The position numbers and the translations under genes were made by a program. This document shows positions 28,977 through 37,619 of a DNA stretch of 64,000 nt, in pieces. The notes beneath the pieces were generated by a model. It saw nothing but the letters and a program-made list of their open reading frames with translations. It was not told the DNA's origin and made no database searches. Every line of letters begins with the position of its first letter. The first letter of the stretch is position 1. The DNA lies in NCBI RefSeq assembly GCF_031679605.1, contig NZ_CP117522.1, positions 124,001-188,000 on the forward strand, written 5' to 3'. This stretch comes from Streptomyces luomodiensis. GTDB lineage: Bacteria; Actinomycetota; Actinomycetes; Streptomycetales; Streptomycetaceae.

Positions 28977-29927
28977 ATGCCGGAAGACCACCTCATACGT
29001 GTGCTGCCCGCAGACACTCCCGGCCTCGTTCGAACAGCCGAATACGACGTCGACGACCGCTGGCTCCGAGCCTTCGCGGCATCGGTCGGCGATACCCGAC
29101 CCGAGCTCTTCGATCTCGATCGCAGCGGTGGAGTCCTCGCCCATCCGGTCTTCCCCGTCTGTATCGAATGGCCTCTGGTCGAATTCGGCGCTCCGGGCAT
29201 CGAATTGACGGTCGACACCCTGAGGTTGGGCCTGCACGTGTCCCACCGGACGCGACTGCACGCCCCACTGCAACCCGGTCAGCGGGTACGCACGGAAGCC
29301 GAGCTGTACCTCGCCGAAGCACGCAGCAATGCCGTGCACATCGCAACGGAGTTTCGGACCTTCTCGTCCGACGGCAAGCCGATCGTCACCACGCACCTGC
29401 ACATGCTCTACCGCGGTGTTCGTCTCGAGGGCACAAAGACACCCCCCAGCGGGCCATGGGACCCCTCGCCGAGCACCGAGGCGGAACTCATCCGCATCGC
29501 GACGTTCGACGTCGACGCCACCAACGCCGTTGTCTACAGCGAGTGTGCAAAGATATGGAACCCCATTCACACAGACATTCGCATCGCCCGCGCTGCCGGG
29601 TTGCCCAACACGGTCCTGCACGGCACGGAGGTCCTCGCTCGAGCGGTCTCAGCCGTGACACGTGCCGACGTCTTTCCCCTGGGGATGACGATCACTGGAA
29701 TCGACTGCCGCTTCACCAGCCCCGTCTTCCCTGGCATGACGCTCGCGGTCAATGCCGGACGTGTTTCCGGGAACTCCATCGCCTTCGATGTCCAGGGGGC
29801 GGACGGTACGTCACCGATCTCGGGCGGCCTCATCACGTTCGAGAGCGCAGCCAGTATCCATCGCGCGGGCGCGTCCTGGGAACCGTCACGAGATCGGGCG
29901 GAATCCCAGAGCTCGCTGAGCTCATGA
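28977..29927 (+). CDS. MaoC-like double hot-dog (R)-enoyl-CoA hydratase
   Basis: Predicted acyl-thioester hydratase/dehydratase of 316 residues with two hot-dog folds. The N-terminal FAS1-type domain spans about residues 15-150 and the C-terminal MaoC domain bears the hydratase motif around KIWNPIHTDIRIARAAGLPN, with the catalytic Asp/His pair, and NTVLHGTEVLARAV. ATG 28977 follows GGGAGG with an 8-base spacer. It would hydrate the enoyl-CoA made by the acyl-CoA dehydrogenase at 31.8 kb. The operator pair 530 bases upstream suggests co-regulation. Confidence 0.82.
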   Translation: MPEDHLIRVLPADTPGLVRTAEYDVDDRWLRAFAASVGDTRPELFDLDRSGGVLAHPVFPVCIEWPLVEFGAPGIELTVDTLRLGLHVSHRTRLHAPLQPGQRVRTEAELYLAEARSNAVHIATEFRTFSSDGKPIVTTHLHMLYRGVRLEGTKTPPSGPWDPSPSTEAELIRIATFDVDATNAVVYSECAKIWNPIHTDIRIARAAGLPNTVLHGTEVLARAVSAVTRADVFPLGMTITGIDCRFTSPVFPGMTLAVNAGRVSGNSIAFDVQGADGTSPISGGLITFESAASIHRAGASWEPSRDRAESQSSLSS

Positions 29928-29998
29928 GCAAGGACTCACGTCTGGTACCGACTGGTGATGTTCCCTAGTTAGCCGGAGAAGGGCGGGTAAGCGTCCCG

Positions 29999-30616
29999 GT
30001 GAACGCTGAGATGACCGGCGAAGGAGCGGAGTCGCGAAAGCCCGACAAGCTGCCCCAGCGGCTGCTTACCGCAGCGACGCGACTCTTCGCCGAGTACGGA
30101 TTCGAGGGCACCTCCGTCCAGAAGATCGTCGAAGCGGCGGGCGTGACAAAGGGCGCGCTGTACCACTACTTCGACTCCAAGGACGACCTTCTGCGCGATA
30201 TCTACGGCCGTGTGCTGCGCATGCAGGCTGAGCAGCTGGAGAAGTTCGCGACCACGCAGAGCCCAGTCGCCGAACGCCTGCGCAATGCCGCGGCCGACGT
30301 TGTACTCACCAGCATCGCCCATCTCGACGACACCAAGATTTTCTTCCGGTCGATGCATCAGTTGAGCGCGGACAATCAGCGGGCGGTACGCGCCGCGCGG
30401 CGCCGTTACCACGAAGGGTTCCGCACTCTGATCGAAGAAGGGCAGGCAGTCGGCGCCTTCCGCACCGACGTCCCGGCCGACCTCTTCGTGGACCTCTTCT
30501 TCGGGGCCGTCCACCACCTCAGCATCTGGTACCGGCATGACGGGACACTGTCCGCCGAGCGGATAGGCAGCCATTTCGCGGATCTGCTCCTGACCTCACT
30601 GCGCCCCACCGGCTGA
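29999..30616 (+). CDS. TetR-family regulator of the catabolic cluster (2)
   Basis: TetR protein of 205 residues with HTH TSVQKIVEAAGVTKGALYHY and FDSKDDLLRDIYGRV, and a ligand domain (FFRSMHQLSADNQRAVRAAR) resembling the acyl-CoA-sensing KstR2-like group. The start is uncertain: GTG 29999 or ATG 30011. It precedes the phosphotransferase, acyl-CoA dehydrogenase and SDR genes by 120 bases in the same direction. With two TetR proteins and two palindrome types in the cluster, each may recognise one type; that is inference. Confidence 0.85.
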   Translation: MNAEMTGEGAESRKPDKLPQRLLTAATRLFAEYGFEGTSVQKIVEAAGVTKGALYHYFDSKDDLLRDIYGRVLRMQAEQLEKFATTQSPVAERLRNAAADVVLTSIAHLDDTKIFFRSMHQLSADNQRAVRAARRRYHEGFRTLIEEGQAVGAFRTDVPADLFVDLFFGAVHHLSIWYRHDGTLSAERIGSHFADLLLTSLRPTG

Positions 30617-30738
30617 CCCGTGAAAACAGCAATGGCGACACGCACGACCAGCGGCACACCGCACCGAACCGACACAACAACCAGTCGACATCTGCTGTCG
30701 AAAGGTCTGCTTCCGAGCGTCTGCAGCAAAGGAACCCG

Positions 30739-31764
30739 ATGAGCGACACCGATCCGCCCGGCCTCTCGCTGAGCCGTCTGCGCACCCACCTCGACCAAGA
30801 GCTGCCCGGTCTGGTCCACGGGCCTCTGCGGGGTGAGCTGATCGACGGCGGCAGGTCGAACCTGACCTACGTCGTGACCGACGGCTCCTCGCGTTGGGTC
30901 GTCCGACGGCCCCCGCTCGGACACGTGCTGGCCACGGCGCACAACATGGCGCGCGAGCACCGCGTCATCACGGCCCTGCACCCCACGGCGGTGCCGGTCC
31001 CGCAGCCAGTGCTGCTGTGCCAGGACCCCGACGTCCTCGGCGCACCGTTCTATGCCATGGAATACGTCGGGGGAACGCCGTACCGCACCCGTACGCAATT
31101 GGCGGCCCTCGGCCCCGACCGCACACGGGCGATCGCCCTCCGCCTCCTCGACACCCTGGTCGACCTGCATTCCGTCGATCCCTACGCCGTGGGACTCAGT
31201 GACTTCGGCCGTCCCCAGGGTTTCCTGGAGCGACAGATGCGCCGCTGGAGGAAGCAACTGGACGCCTCACGCAGCCGGCACGTGCCTGGTATCCAGGAGC
31301 TGCACGACCGGCTCGTGGGCACGCTGCCCGCTGCTCCGGAGTCCACCGTCGTGCACGGCGACTATCGGCTGGACAACGCCCTGATCGGGGCCGACGACCG
31401 GATCCGCGCCGTCCTCGACTGGGAGATGTCCACCCTCGGCGACCCGCTCACCGACCTGGCCCTGCTCGTCGTGTACGCCCGACTCGGCGCGGGAGACGAT
31501 GACGGACCGCTGTCCAACGCCGCCTCGGCACCCGGGTATCCGAGCACGGACGAGATCGTCGCCCGCTACGCCCACCTGTCCGGACGGGATGTCTCGGCGC
31601 TGAGCTGGTATATCGGACTGGCCTCCTTCAAGCTCGCCGTCGTCCTCGAAGGCATCCACTACCGCTTCAGCCAGGGACAGACAGTCGGGGGCGGATTCAA
31701 CCGCATCGGCGCCCTGGTCGCCCCACTCGTCGCACTCGGCCTGGCCCACCTGAAGGAAGACTGA
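30739..31764 (+). CDS. APH-like phosphotransferase associated with acyl-CoA dehydrogenase
   Basis: Aminoglycoside-phosphotransferase-fold protein of 341 residues. Motifs are the N-lobe [20 protein letters not shown], the catalytic loop [13 protein letters not shown] and the metal [17 protein letters not shown]. Family members fused to or beside acyl-CoA dehydrogenases (ACAD10/11-like) phosphorylate 4-hydroxyacyl-CoA so that it can be rearranged for beta-oxidation. Its stop overlaps the start of the acyl-CoA dehydrogenase gene (ATGA-type coupling), which strongly links the two. This suggests a hydroxy-acid substrate. AAAGGAA precedes ATG 30739. Confidence 0.9.
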   Translation: MSDTDPPGLSLSRLRTHLDQELPGLVHGPLRGELIDGGRSNLTYVVTDGSSRWVVRRPPLGHVLATAHNMAREHRVITALHPTAVPVPQPVLLCQDPDVLGAPFYAMEYVGGTPYRTRTQLAALGPDRTRAIALRLLDTLVDLHSVDPYAVGLSDFGRPQGFLERQMRRWRKQLDASRSRHVPGIQELHDRLVGTLPAAPESTVVHGDYRLDNALIGADDRIRAVLDWEMSTLGDPLTDLALLVVYARLGAGDDDGPLSNAASAPGYPSTDEIVARYAHLSGRDVSALSWYIGLASFKLAVVLEGIHYRFSQGQTVGGGFNRIGALVAPLVALGLAHLKED

Positions 31765-32975
31765 TGGACTTCTCGTTCGACGCCCGCACCGAGGAACTGC
31801 GGCAGAAGCTGCTCGCCTTCATGGACTCCCACATCTACCCCGCCGAACCGGTCTTCGAGCGGCAACTCGCCGAACAGGACGATCCGTGGTCGGTCCCGCC
31901 GATCGTCGACGAGCTCAAGGCCCAGGCCCGCGGCCAGGGCCTGTGGAACCTCTTCCTGCCCGGCACGTACGGCGCGGACCTGACCAACCTGCAGTACGCG
32001 CCACTTGCCGAGATCACCGGCCGCAGTCCCCGGCTCGCTCCCGTCGCACTCAACTGTGCCGCCCCGGACACCGGCAACATGGAGATCCTGGCGATGTTCG
32101 GCACCGAGCGGCAGAAGACGCGGTGGCTGCGGCCGCTCCTGGACGGAGAGATCCGCTCCGCCTTCGCGATGACCGAGCCGGACGTGGCCTCCTCCGACGC
32201 GACCAACATCGCCACCCGGATCGAGCGGGACGGTGACGAATACGTGATCAACGGGCGCAAGTGGTACACCTCCGGAGCGATGAACCCGCGCTGCGAGATC
32301 CTCATCGTGATGGGCAAGACCGATCCCAACACCGAACGGCACCGCCGGCAGAGCATGATCCTCGTCCCCAGGAACACCCGCGGGGTGGACGTCAAGCGCG
32401 GCATGCGTGTCTTCGGCTACGACGACGCCGACCACGGCGGGCACGCCGAGGTCGAGTTCACCGACGTCCGGGTCCCAGCGGAGAACCTCATCGCCGAGGA
32501 GGGTGCGGGATTCGCGATCTCCCAGGCGCGGCTCGGACCCGGCAGGATCCACCACTGCATGCGGCTGATCGGCATGGCCGAGCGAGCGATCGAGCTGATG
32601 TGCGAGCGCGCCGTGTCCCGCACCGCGTTCGGCAAGCCTCTTGCGGAGCAGGGCGTGGTGCGGGGGTGGATCGCCGAGGCACGGGTGCGCGCCGAGCAGC
32701 TCCGCCTGCTCGTCCTGAAGACTGCCTGGCTGATGGACACGGTCGGCAACAAGGGAGCCCACGCCGAGATTCAAGCGATCAAGATCGCGACGCCGCAGTC
32801 CGTCGAGTGGATCCTCGACAAGGCGATCCAGGTCCACGGGGCGGGTGGCGTCAGCCAGGACTTCCCCCTCGGGGAGCTGTGGGCCCAGGCCTGCATGCTG
32901 CGCCTGGCCGACGGGCCCGACGAGGTGCACCAGCAATCCCTCGCCCTTCGAGAGCTGAGGAACCACCGGAAGTAG
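31764..32975 (+). CDS. Acyl-CoA dehydrogenase (ACAD10/11-like partner)
   Basis: FAD-dependent acyl-CoA dehydrogenase of 403 residues. Visible are [20 protein letters not shown] (FAD and substrate loop), [16 protein letters not shown], and the C-terminal helices with [20 protein letters not shown] and [20 protein letters not shown]. Its coupling to the phosphotransferase gene matches two-protein versions of ACAD10/11, in which phosphate elimination from a 4-phospho-acyl-CoA precedes double-bond rearrangement. A normal desaturation role remains possible. Confidence 0.92.
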   Translation: MDFSFDARTEELRQKLLAFMDSHIYPAEPVFERQLAEQDDPWSVPPIVDELKAQARGQGLWNLFLPGTYGADLTNLQYAPLAEITGRSPRLAPVALNCAAPDTGNMEILAMFGTERQKTRWLRPLLDGEIRSAFAMTEPDVASSDATNIATRIERDGDEYVINGRKWYTSGAMNPRCEILIVMGKTDPNTERHRRQSMILVPRNTRGVDVKRGMRVFGYDDADHGGHAEVEFTDVRVPAENLIAEEGAGFAISQARLGPGRIHHCMRLIGMAERAIELMCERAVSRTAFGKPLAEQGVVRGWIAEARVRAEQLRLLVLKTAWLMDTVGNKGAHAEIQAIKIATPQSVEWILDKAIQVHGAGGVSQDFPLGELWAQACMLRLADGPDEVHQQSLALRELRNHRK

Positions 32976-33036
32976 CGGCGGGGCGAACACCACCCTGTGG
33001 AGCTCCGGAGACACCCGTCGAGAAGGGACAACAGCA

Positions 33037-33789
33037 GTGACGTCGTTCAAGAACCGCGTGGCTATCGTCACCGGAGCAAGCCGCGGCATCGGGCTGGCCA
33101 TTGCCGAGCGGCTCGTCGAGCGCGGAGCGAAGGTGTGCGTCACCGCGCGCAAACCCGGCCCCCTTCAGGAGGCCGTCAAGGAGCTCGGCGGCGCCGGCCA
33201 CGCCATCGCCGTCTCCGGCAAGTCCGACGATCCCGCACACCAGGAAGAGGCCGTGGCCCGTACCGTCGAGGCGTTCGGACGGCTGGACCTGCTGGTCAAC
33301 AACACCGGCATCAATCCGGTCCACGGGCCGATGCTCGACATCGACGACGCCGCAGCGGCGAAGATCCTCGCGGTCAACGTGCTGGCCCCGCTCGCGTGGA
33401 TCCGGCGTGCCCGTGACGCGTGGATGGGCGAGCACGGTGGCGCGGTCGTCAACGTCGCGTCCGTGGCAGGCATCCAGGCATCGTCCGGCATCGGCCTGTA
33501 CGGCGTGAGCAAGGCGGCGCTCATGCACCTCACCGTCCAGCTCGCGGCCGACCTCGGCCCCGGCATCCGGGTCAACGCGGTCGCCCCGGCCGTGGTCAAA
33601 ACACGTTTCGCGACGGCCATGTACGAGGGGCGCGAGGAAGAGGCCGCCACCCGGTATCCGATGAAGCGCCTCGGCGTGCCAGAGGACATCGCGGGCGCCG
33701 TGGCGTTCCTGCTGTCCGACGAGGCAAACTGGATCACCGGCCAGACCCTCGTCGTGGACGGTGGGCTGACCATCACCGGCGGAGTATGA
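33037..33789 (+). CDS. SDR-family dehydrogenase (3-oxoacyl-ACP/CoA reductase-like)
   Basis: Classical short-chain dehydrogenase of 250 residues: cofactor motif TGASRGIG, NNTG (NNAG variant), the catalytic Ser and YGVSK (Tyr/Lys), and the C-terminal GQTLVVDGG typical of FabG-like enzymes. GTG 33037 follows AAGGGA. It is the last gene of the phosphotransferase-dehydrogenase run and could oxidise the 3-hydroxyacyl-CoA produced by the MaoC-like hydratase. The direction of the reaction is inferred. Confidence 0.9.
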   Translation: MTSFKNRVAIVTGASRGIGLAIAERLVERGAKVCVTARKPGPLQEAVKELGGAGHAIAVSGKSDDPAHQEEAVARTVEAFGRLDLLVNNTGINPVHGPMLDIDDAAAAKILAVNVLAPLAWIRRARDAWMGEHGGAVVNVASVAGIQASSGIGLYGVSKAALMHLTVQLAADLGPGIRVNAVAPAVVKTRFATAMYEGREEEAATRYPMKRLGVPEDIAGAVAFLLSDEANWITGQTLVVDGGLTITGGV

Positions 33790-33959
33790 ACCGTAGGCTT
33801 TCCGGCACAGGGCGCAAGGTCGAGCGTCGGGGAACTGCGCCGTGGCCACGGTGACCACGGTGACCACGCAAAGTGTGGCCGGCGCCGCCTCCACACCAGA
33901 GGTCAGGGTCGTCGGCCGGGCGCGGCCGCGGTCGGCGGGTCGGCCCGGCACGGGCGCGC

Positions 33960-34341
33960 AGTGCGCACCGACGGTCGCCCCGGCCGAAGACCGCCGCCGG
34001 GTCGGGGCGGCCGCCCGTGACCGTGCCCGGTGCGGCTCTGCGCTCCGGCCCGCCGAGGCGGCCCGGGTGTCCGGCACGGCGAAGGGCCAACTGCCCCGGA
34101 ACAGATGTGCCCGCATCGGGCGAATGTCCGCCACCACCTGGCCTTCGGCGCCGGCCGCCATCGCTGCCCTGGGGCATCCCTGGCACGCACGGAGGCGGCG
34201 GTGGCCCTGCGGGCAGTGGCCCGCCGCCTGCCGGGACTACGGCTCGCGGCGGCAGCGGAACCCCCGATGCTCGGCCTGCTGTCCTTCAGGGCACCCCTGC
34301 GTGTGGCAGTGGAAGCCGTAAGCCGCCCAGCGGCGTCATGA
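33960..34341 (+). pseudogene. Cytochrome P450 C-terminal fragment
   Basis: The frame ending at 34341 contains the heme-binding loop HLAFGAGRHRCPGASLARTE with its Cys ligand, preceded by a poor match to the meander and PERF region (LRLCAPARRGGPGV). The ExxR helix and all upstream parts are missing and an internal piece is lost before the heme loop, so it cannot fold as a P450. The bases 33790-33960 hold nothing recognisable. Confidence 0.65.
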
Positions 34342-34498
34342 ACGGCGCGTACCTCGTTACTTCCGGCCGGGATTGTCCGACACCAGCCACCTTCAGTACC
34401 TGAGCTCGCTTGTCCGGGGGTCGGGGCCATCCGGAGACCGCGGCGCGCACACTCCGGATGAACTGGCCCGACGGCTCCTTTGGATCCGGTCGGACGAC

Positions 34499-34840
34499 TC
34501 AGGGCGCCGTGACCGATCCCTCCCGTAGCAGCGCGTCGACAATCGCGTCCAGCAGTCCAGGAATCGCTTCCTGCAGGTCATCACGTCGCAGCCGGTGGCC
34601 CCGCGCCCCGCCGACCATGACAGGCCGAAGAACACCCGCGTCCACCAAGACCTTGAAGTGATGCGTGGCCGTCGACTTGCTCAGATCCTCGTAGAGGTCC
34701 CCGCACGGCCCCTCACCATCGAGGCTGACGGCCAGGCGCCGCACCATCTCCAGACGGACGGGATCTGCCAGGGCGCGCAGCAGCTTCTGCACGTTGCCGA
34801 CGGGCGGCAGCCGATCGGCGGGAGTCTCCCAGGACGACAT
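34499..34840 (-). CDS. ArsR-type winged-helix repressor
   Basis: Small helix-turn-helix regulator of 113 residues: RALADPVRLEMVRRLAVSL, then LSKSTATHHFKVLVDAGVL (recognition helix) and the wing VGGARGHRLRRDDL. It lacks the metal-binding CxC of classical ArsR, so it probably senses an organic ligand. ATG 34840 has GGAGG just upstream, with an adjacent GTG as alternative. It is divergent from an MFS transporter gene, and the symmetric operator between them suggests efflux control. Confidence 0.85.
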   Translation of the reverse strand: MSSWETPADRLPPVGNVQKLLRALADPVRLEMVRRLAVSLDGEGPCGDLYEDLSKSTATHHFKVLVDAGVLRPVMVGGARGHRLRRDDLQEAIPGLLDAIVDALLREGSVTAP

Positions 34841-34852
34841 CACACCTCCAAA

Positions 34853-34908
34853 GTTTGACGCGCATCGTACTTGTGCCTAGCATCCCCGAAGTACGACGTA
34901 GGTCAAAC
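34853..34908. promoter_or_regulatory. Long nested inverted repeat between arsR and the MFS gene
   Basis: GTTTGAC (34853-34859) pairs with GTCAAAC (34902-34908), and within them CGTACTT (34866-34872) pairs with AAGTACG (34889-34895). The two half-operators are thus arranged symmetrically over the shared promoter, so one repressor could silence both directions. Confidence 0.6.
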
Positions 34909-34923
34909 ATATCAGGAGTCGCT

Positions 34924-36171
34924 TTGCAGACATCCTCAACGCGCCACCCGCAGAGATGGCGCTACCCCACCCTCCTTGTCCTCCTCATGCTCGGGCAGGG
35001 GACCTCGGCCATCCCCTCGCCGCTGTACTCCATCTATGCCGAGAAGTGGCACTACCCGCCCGTACTGACCACCATCATCTTCGGCGCGTACGGAGCCGTG
35101 GCACTGGTGGCCATCCTGGCCTCCGGCCCCCTGTCCGACCGCTTCGGCCGCCGACCAGTCCTGATCATCGCGGTGCTTCTCGTACTCATCGGGCTCGCGG
35201 TCTTCGTCTTCGCCGCCAGTCCCGCGTACCTGGTTGTGGCCCGGATGCTCAACGGTCTCGGCATCGGCGCGATCGTCGTCGTCGGCGGCGCCGCCCTGCT
35301 GGACGTGCACCCGGACATCGCGGCGCGGACCGGGACGCTGACCGCCATCGCGTTCAACCTCGGCATCGCCATCGCAGCACTCGGCACCGCGACTCTCGCC
35401 CAGATCGACTTCCACCCCCTGCTCATCCCCTACCTCGCCGACGCCCTCATCGCGTTCATCCTGCTCATCCTCATCGTGCGGATGCGTGAACCGCACCCCT
35501 CGATCAGCACCGCGCCTCTGAGGATTCCGCGGCCGGAAGTGCCCGGGGAGATTCGCGGACGCTTCACCTTCGCCGTGATCGGCGCCAGCGCCGCCTGGGC
35601 CGTGCTCGGAGTGTGCTTCTCCCTCGAGCCGTCGATCGCCTCCCATGCCGCGCACATCGACGGACCGCTGTTCGGCGGCATCATCATCGCGGCCTTGACA
35701 GTGACCGCCGCAATCGCTCAGACCATCGGCGGCCGCTATCCGGCCCGAACGGTCGCGCTCATCGGCGATACGGCGCTCGCGGTGCTCATGATCGCCGGGG
35801 TAGGCGCGTTCGCGACGGGCCACGCTGTCCTCATCGCCGTGACCGTCGCACTCCAAGGCGGCGCCTACGGACTCGCGTTCGGCGGATCCCTCCGCCACCT
35901 GACCACACACATCCCCGCCGAGCGCCGCGGCGCTGTCATGTCGGCGTTCTACCTCATCGCCTACACCGCTCTTATCGTGCCCACCCTCCTCGTGGGCGCA
36001 GGGGCGACAATGTGGTCCGACACCTCGGTCTTCCCCGTCTTCGCCGTACTCGCGGCGCTCCTCTGTCTCTCCGCCGTGGTCATCGAGAGGCTCCTCGGCC
36101 GTCATGACCGGCGTCCCGGGCGGGTACAGCCGGCGGTGGAGCTGGATCGTGGAGTGACCGCGCATGACTGA
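34924..36171 (+). CDS. MFS transporter
   Basis: Major facilitator permease of 415 residues with 12 predicted helices. The loop 2-3 signature GPLSDRFGRRPVL and the following LGLAVFVFAASPAYLVVARM are visible. The initiator is probably TTG 34924, preceded by AGGAG with a 5-base spacer; an upstream in-frame ATG would include the operator in the coding region. Control by the divergent ArsR protein is likely. The substrate is unknown; drug or metabolite export is usual for this arrangement. Confidence 0.85.
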   Translation: MQTSSTRHPQRWRYPTLLVLLMLGQGTSAIPSPLYSIYAEKWHYPPVLTTIIFGAYGAVALVAILASGPLSDRFGRRPVLIIAVLLVLIGLAVFVFAASPAYLVVARMLNGLGIGAIVVVGGAALLDVHPDIAARTGTLTAIAFNLGIAIAALGTATLAQIDFHPLLIPYLADALIAFILLILIVRMREPHPSISTAPLRIPRPEVPGEIRGRFTFAVIGASAAWAVLGVCFSLEPSIASHAAHIDGPLFGGIIIAALTVTAAIAQTIGGRYPARTVALIGDTALAVLMIAGVGAFATGHAVLIAVTVALQGGAYGLAFGGSLRHLTTHIPAERRGAVMSAFYLIAYTALIVPTLLVGAGATMWSDTSVFPVFAVLAALLCLSAVVIERLLGRHDRRPGRVQPAVELDRGVTAHD

Positions 36172-36478
36172 CGTTTCCGCTCGAGGTTGAGCGCGAGAAG
36201 CAGTAGCTGAGCAAGCTGTCACCGAGACCGCCCTCGCCGGTGAGACGACCGGCCACATCGGCTACGAGAAGTACGACCGTCACCACCGGCGTAGGCCGGC
36301 GGGGCCGCAGACACCATTCCGCCGTCCGGAGCGCGCTGGGCCGACCCCCACCTGTTTCGCGCGATTCGCCATGGCCGCCGATGACGACCAGGGAAAGCGG
36401 CGGCACCAGCCGTCCGCGCTCAGGTGGAGCTTACTGGTGAGTCCGTCGCGCGAGCGGCGGACTCACCTCCCCCACGTG

Positions 36479-36494
36479 TACCGATCGAACGGTA
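36479..36494. promoter_or_regulatory. Orphan palindrome, type 1
   Basis: TACCGATCGAACGGTA belongs to the same family as the sites at 24801, 26959 and 28370, but it lies 6 kb from the end of the catabolic cluster in a 526-base gap (36172-36697) with no intact target gene on its left. Confidence 0.6.
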
Positions 36495-36541
36495 TAGAGA
36501 TCCATATCAGACGGTCTTTGACTCAGCCAGACCGAGGGAGT

Positions 36542-36557
36542 ACTGTACCGATCAGTC
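36542..36557. promoter_or_regulatory. Orphan palindrome, type 2
   Basis: ACTGTACCGATCAGTC differs by one base from the type 2 sites at 24688 and 28430. It follows the type 1 site by 47 bases, nearly the spacing seen at 28370/28430, so the whole promoter module has been copied here. Confidence 0.6.
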
Positions 36558-36697
36558 GATACGCACAATCCTTCTCGAGCAGCCGCTCCGGCAAGCACGG
36601 AGGTGAGCAGCGAGCGGGTGTACCGACCCAGCCCCGTGGCCAGGAGACGACCAACCTGACCACCCCATCCGCCACCCGAGCCACCACGGGAGGGCGC

Positions 36698-37156
36698 ATG
36701 ATCGTCCAGCCCCTCACAGCAAGGCCACGGCAGGCTCCGAGGCCGACAGCATCGCGCCGAGCATCCAGCTGCAGCGCGGACGTGACACCCGAGAGTGTCC
36801 GCGCATTTCGCAAGCTCACAAAGACCACAGCCCGGCAGTGGGCACTCCCAGATGACACCGTGGAAGTCTTGACACTCATCGTGAGCGAATTGGTGACCAA
36901 CGTGCTCGCCCACAGTGGCAGCGACGAGGTGGCCGTTCTCCTGGTCTTGGACCACGAGAACGTGCAGCTCGAAGTCAAGGACCACGGCACATGGCAGCCG
37001 CGCCACTCCGACGACACACCCTCCGAAGACTCAACAAGTGGCCGGGGTCTACAGCTCATCCAGGCCCTCACGACCACCTGCGGGATACGCCACGCATCAC
37101 CAGACGCGAAGGGCACCTCGGTCTGGGCGCAGATTTCCGTGCAGGACTCGTCCTGA
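36698..37156 (+). CDS. RsbW-like ATP-binding protein (HATPase_c_2)
   Basis: Single GHKL ATPase domain of 152 residues, as in the many Streptomyces anti-sigma-factor-like kinases. The N-box is IVSELVTNVLAHSGSDEVAV, the G1 box KDHGTWQP, and the G2 region STSGRGLQLIQALTTTCGI. ATG 36698 follows GGGAGG. No sigma or anti-anti-sigma partner is adjacent, so its target is unknown. The orphan operators lie 140-220 bases upstream and might affect it, but that is speculative. Confidence 0.82.
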   Translation: MIVQPLTARPRQAPRPTASRRASSCSADVTPESVRAFRKLTKTTARQWALPDDTVEVLTLIVSELVTNVLAHSGSDEVAVLLVLDHENVQLEVKDHGTWQPRHSDDTPSEDSTSGRGLQLIQALTTTCGIRHASPDAKGTSVWAQISVQDSS

Positions 37157-37288
37157 GGTCGGCCGGCACGTCTGCACCGTCCTTCAGGCGGCCCGCCGGA
37201 CGGGGACTGTGTGCGTCAACGAGGACGCCGAGGCCCCGGCCCTCGTAGCACATGAAGCGTCAATCCCGAAAGTGAACACGGAGTCCTC

Positions 37289-37600
37289 ATGGCCGCACCG
37301 CGCTTCAGCTACGCCTCGGACACCTCGGAGAGCCCTTGTGGGGTGAAACCGTTGGCGCGAACTTCGATCGCACCGTGGCCGCCTTCGGAGATCGGGAAGC
37401 CCTGGTGGACGTGGCAACGGGTCGTCGATGGACCTATCGAGAGCTTGCCGAAGCCAGTGCCGCGTTGAGCCCGGATGACCCGATCAACATCCAGTACACG
37501 TCGGGGACGACTGGTGTTCCCAGGGGGGCGACGCTGTCGCACCGCAGCGTCCTCAACAACGGTTTCCTCGCCGGGCGAGTTGTGTCACCAGGCCGACTAG
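37289..37600 (+). pseudogene. Acyl-CoA ligase fragment with internal deletion
   Basis: ATG 37289 begins MAAPRFSYASDTSESP, typical of fatty acyl-CoA ligases of the FadD3/AMP-binding type. After a one-base loss the frame continues VGANFDRTVAAFGDREALVD and TGRRWTYRELAE, then jumps in frame to ALSPDDPINIQYTSGTTGVP (phosphate loop) and SHRSVLNNGF before ending in unrelated sequence. About 100 residues between these blocks and the entire C-terminal half are missing. Confidence 0.7.
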
Positions 37601-37619
37601 GACCGGGTCTGTACTCCCG

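Noticed and set aside
30739..31764. Aminoglycoside resistance phosphotransferase
   Set aside because: The fold matches, but coupling to an acyl-CoA dehydrogenase and the APH/ACAD10-type motifs point to acyl-CoA metabolism.
31659..33152. 497-codon open frame antisense to the acyl-CoA dehydrogenase gene
   Set aside because: No family motif, and it covers two overlapping sense genes with strong evidence.
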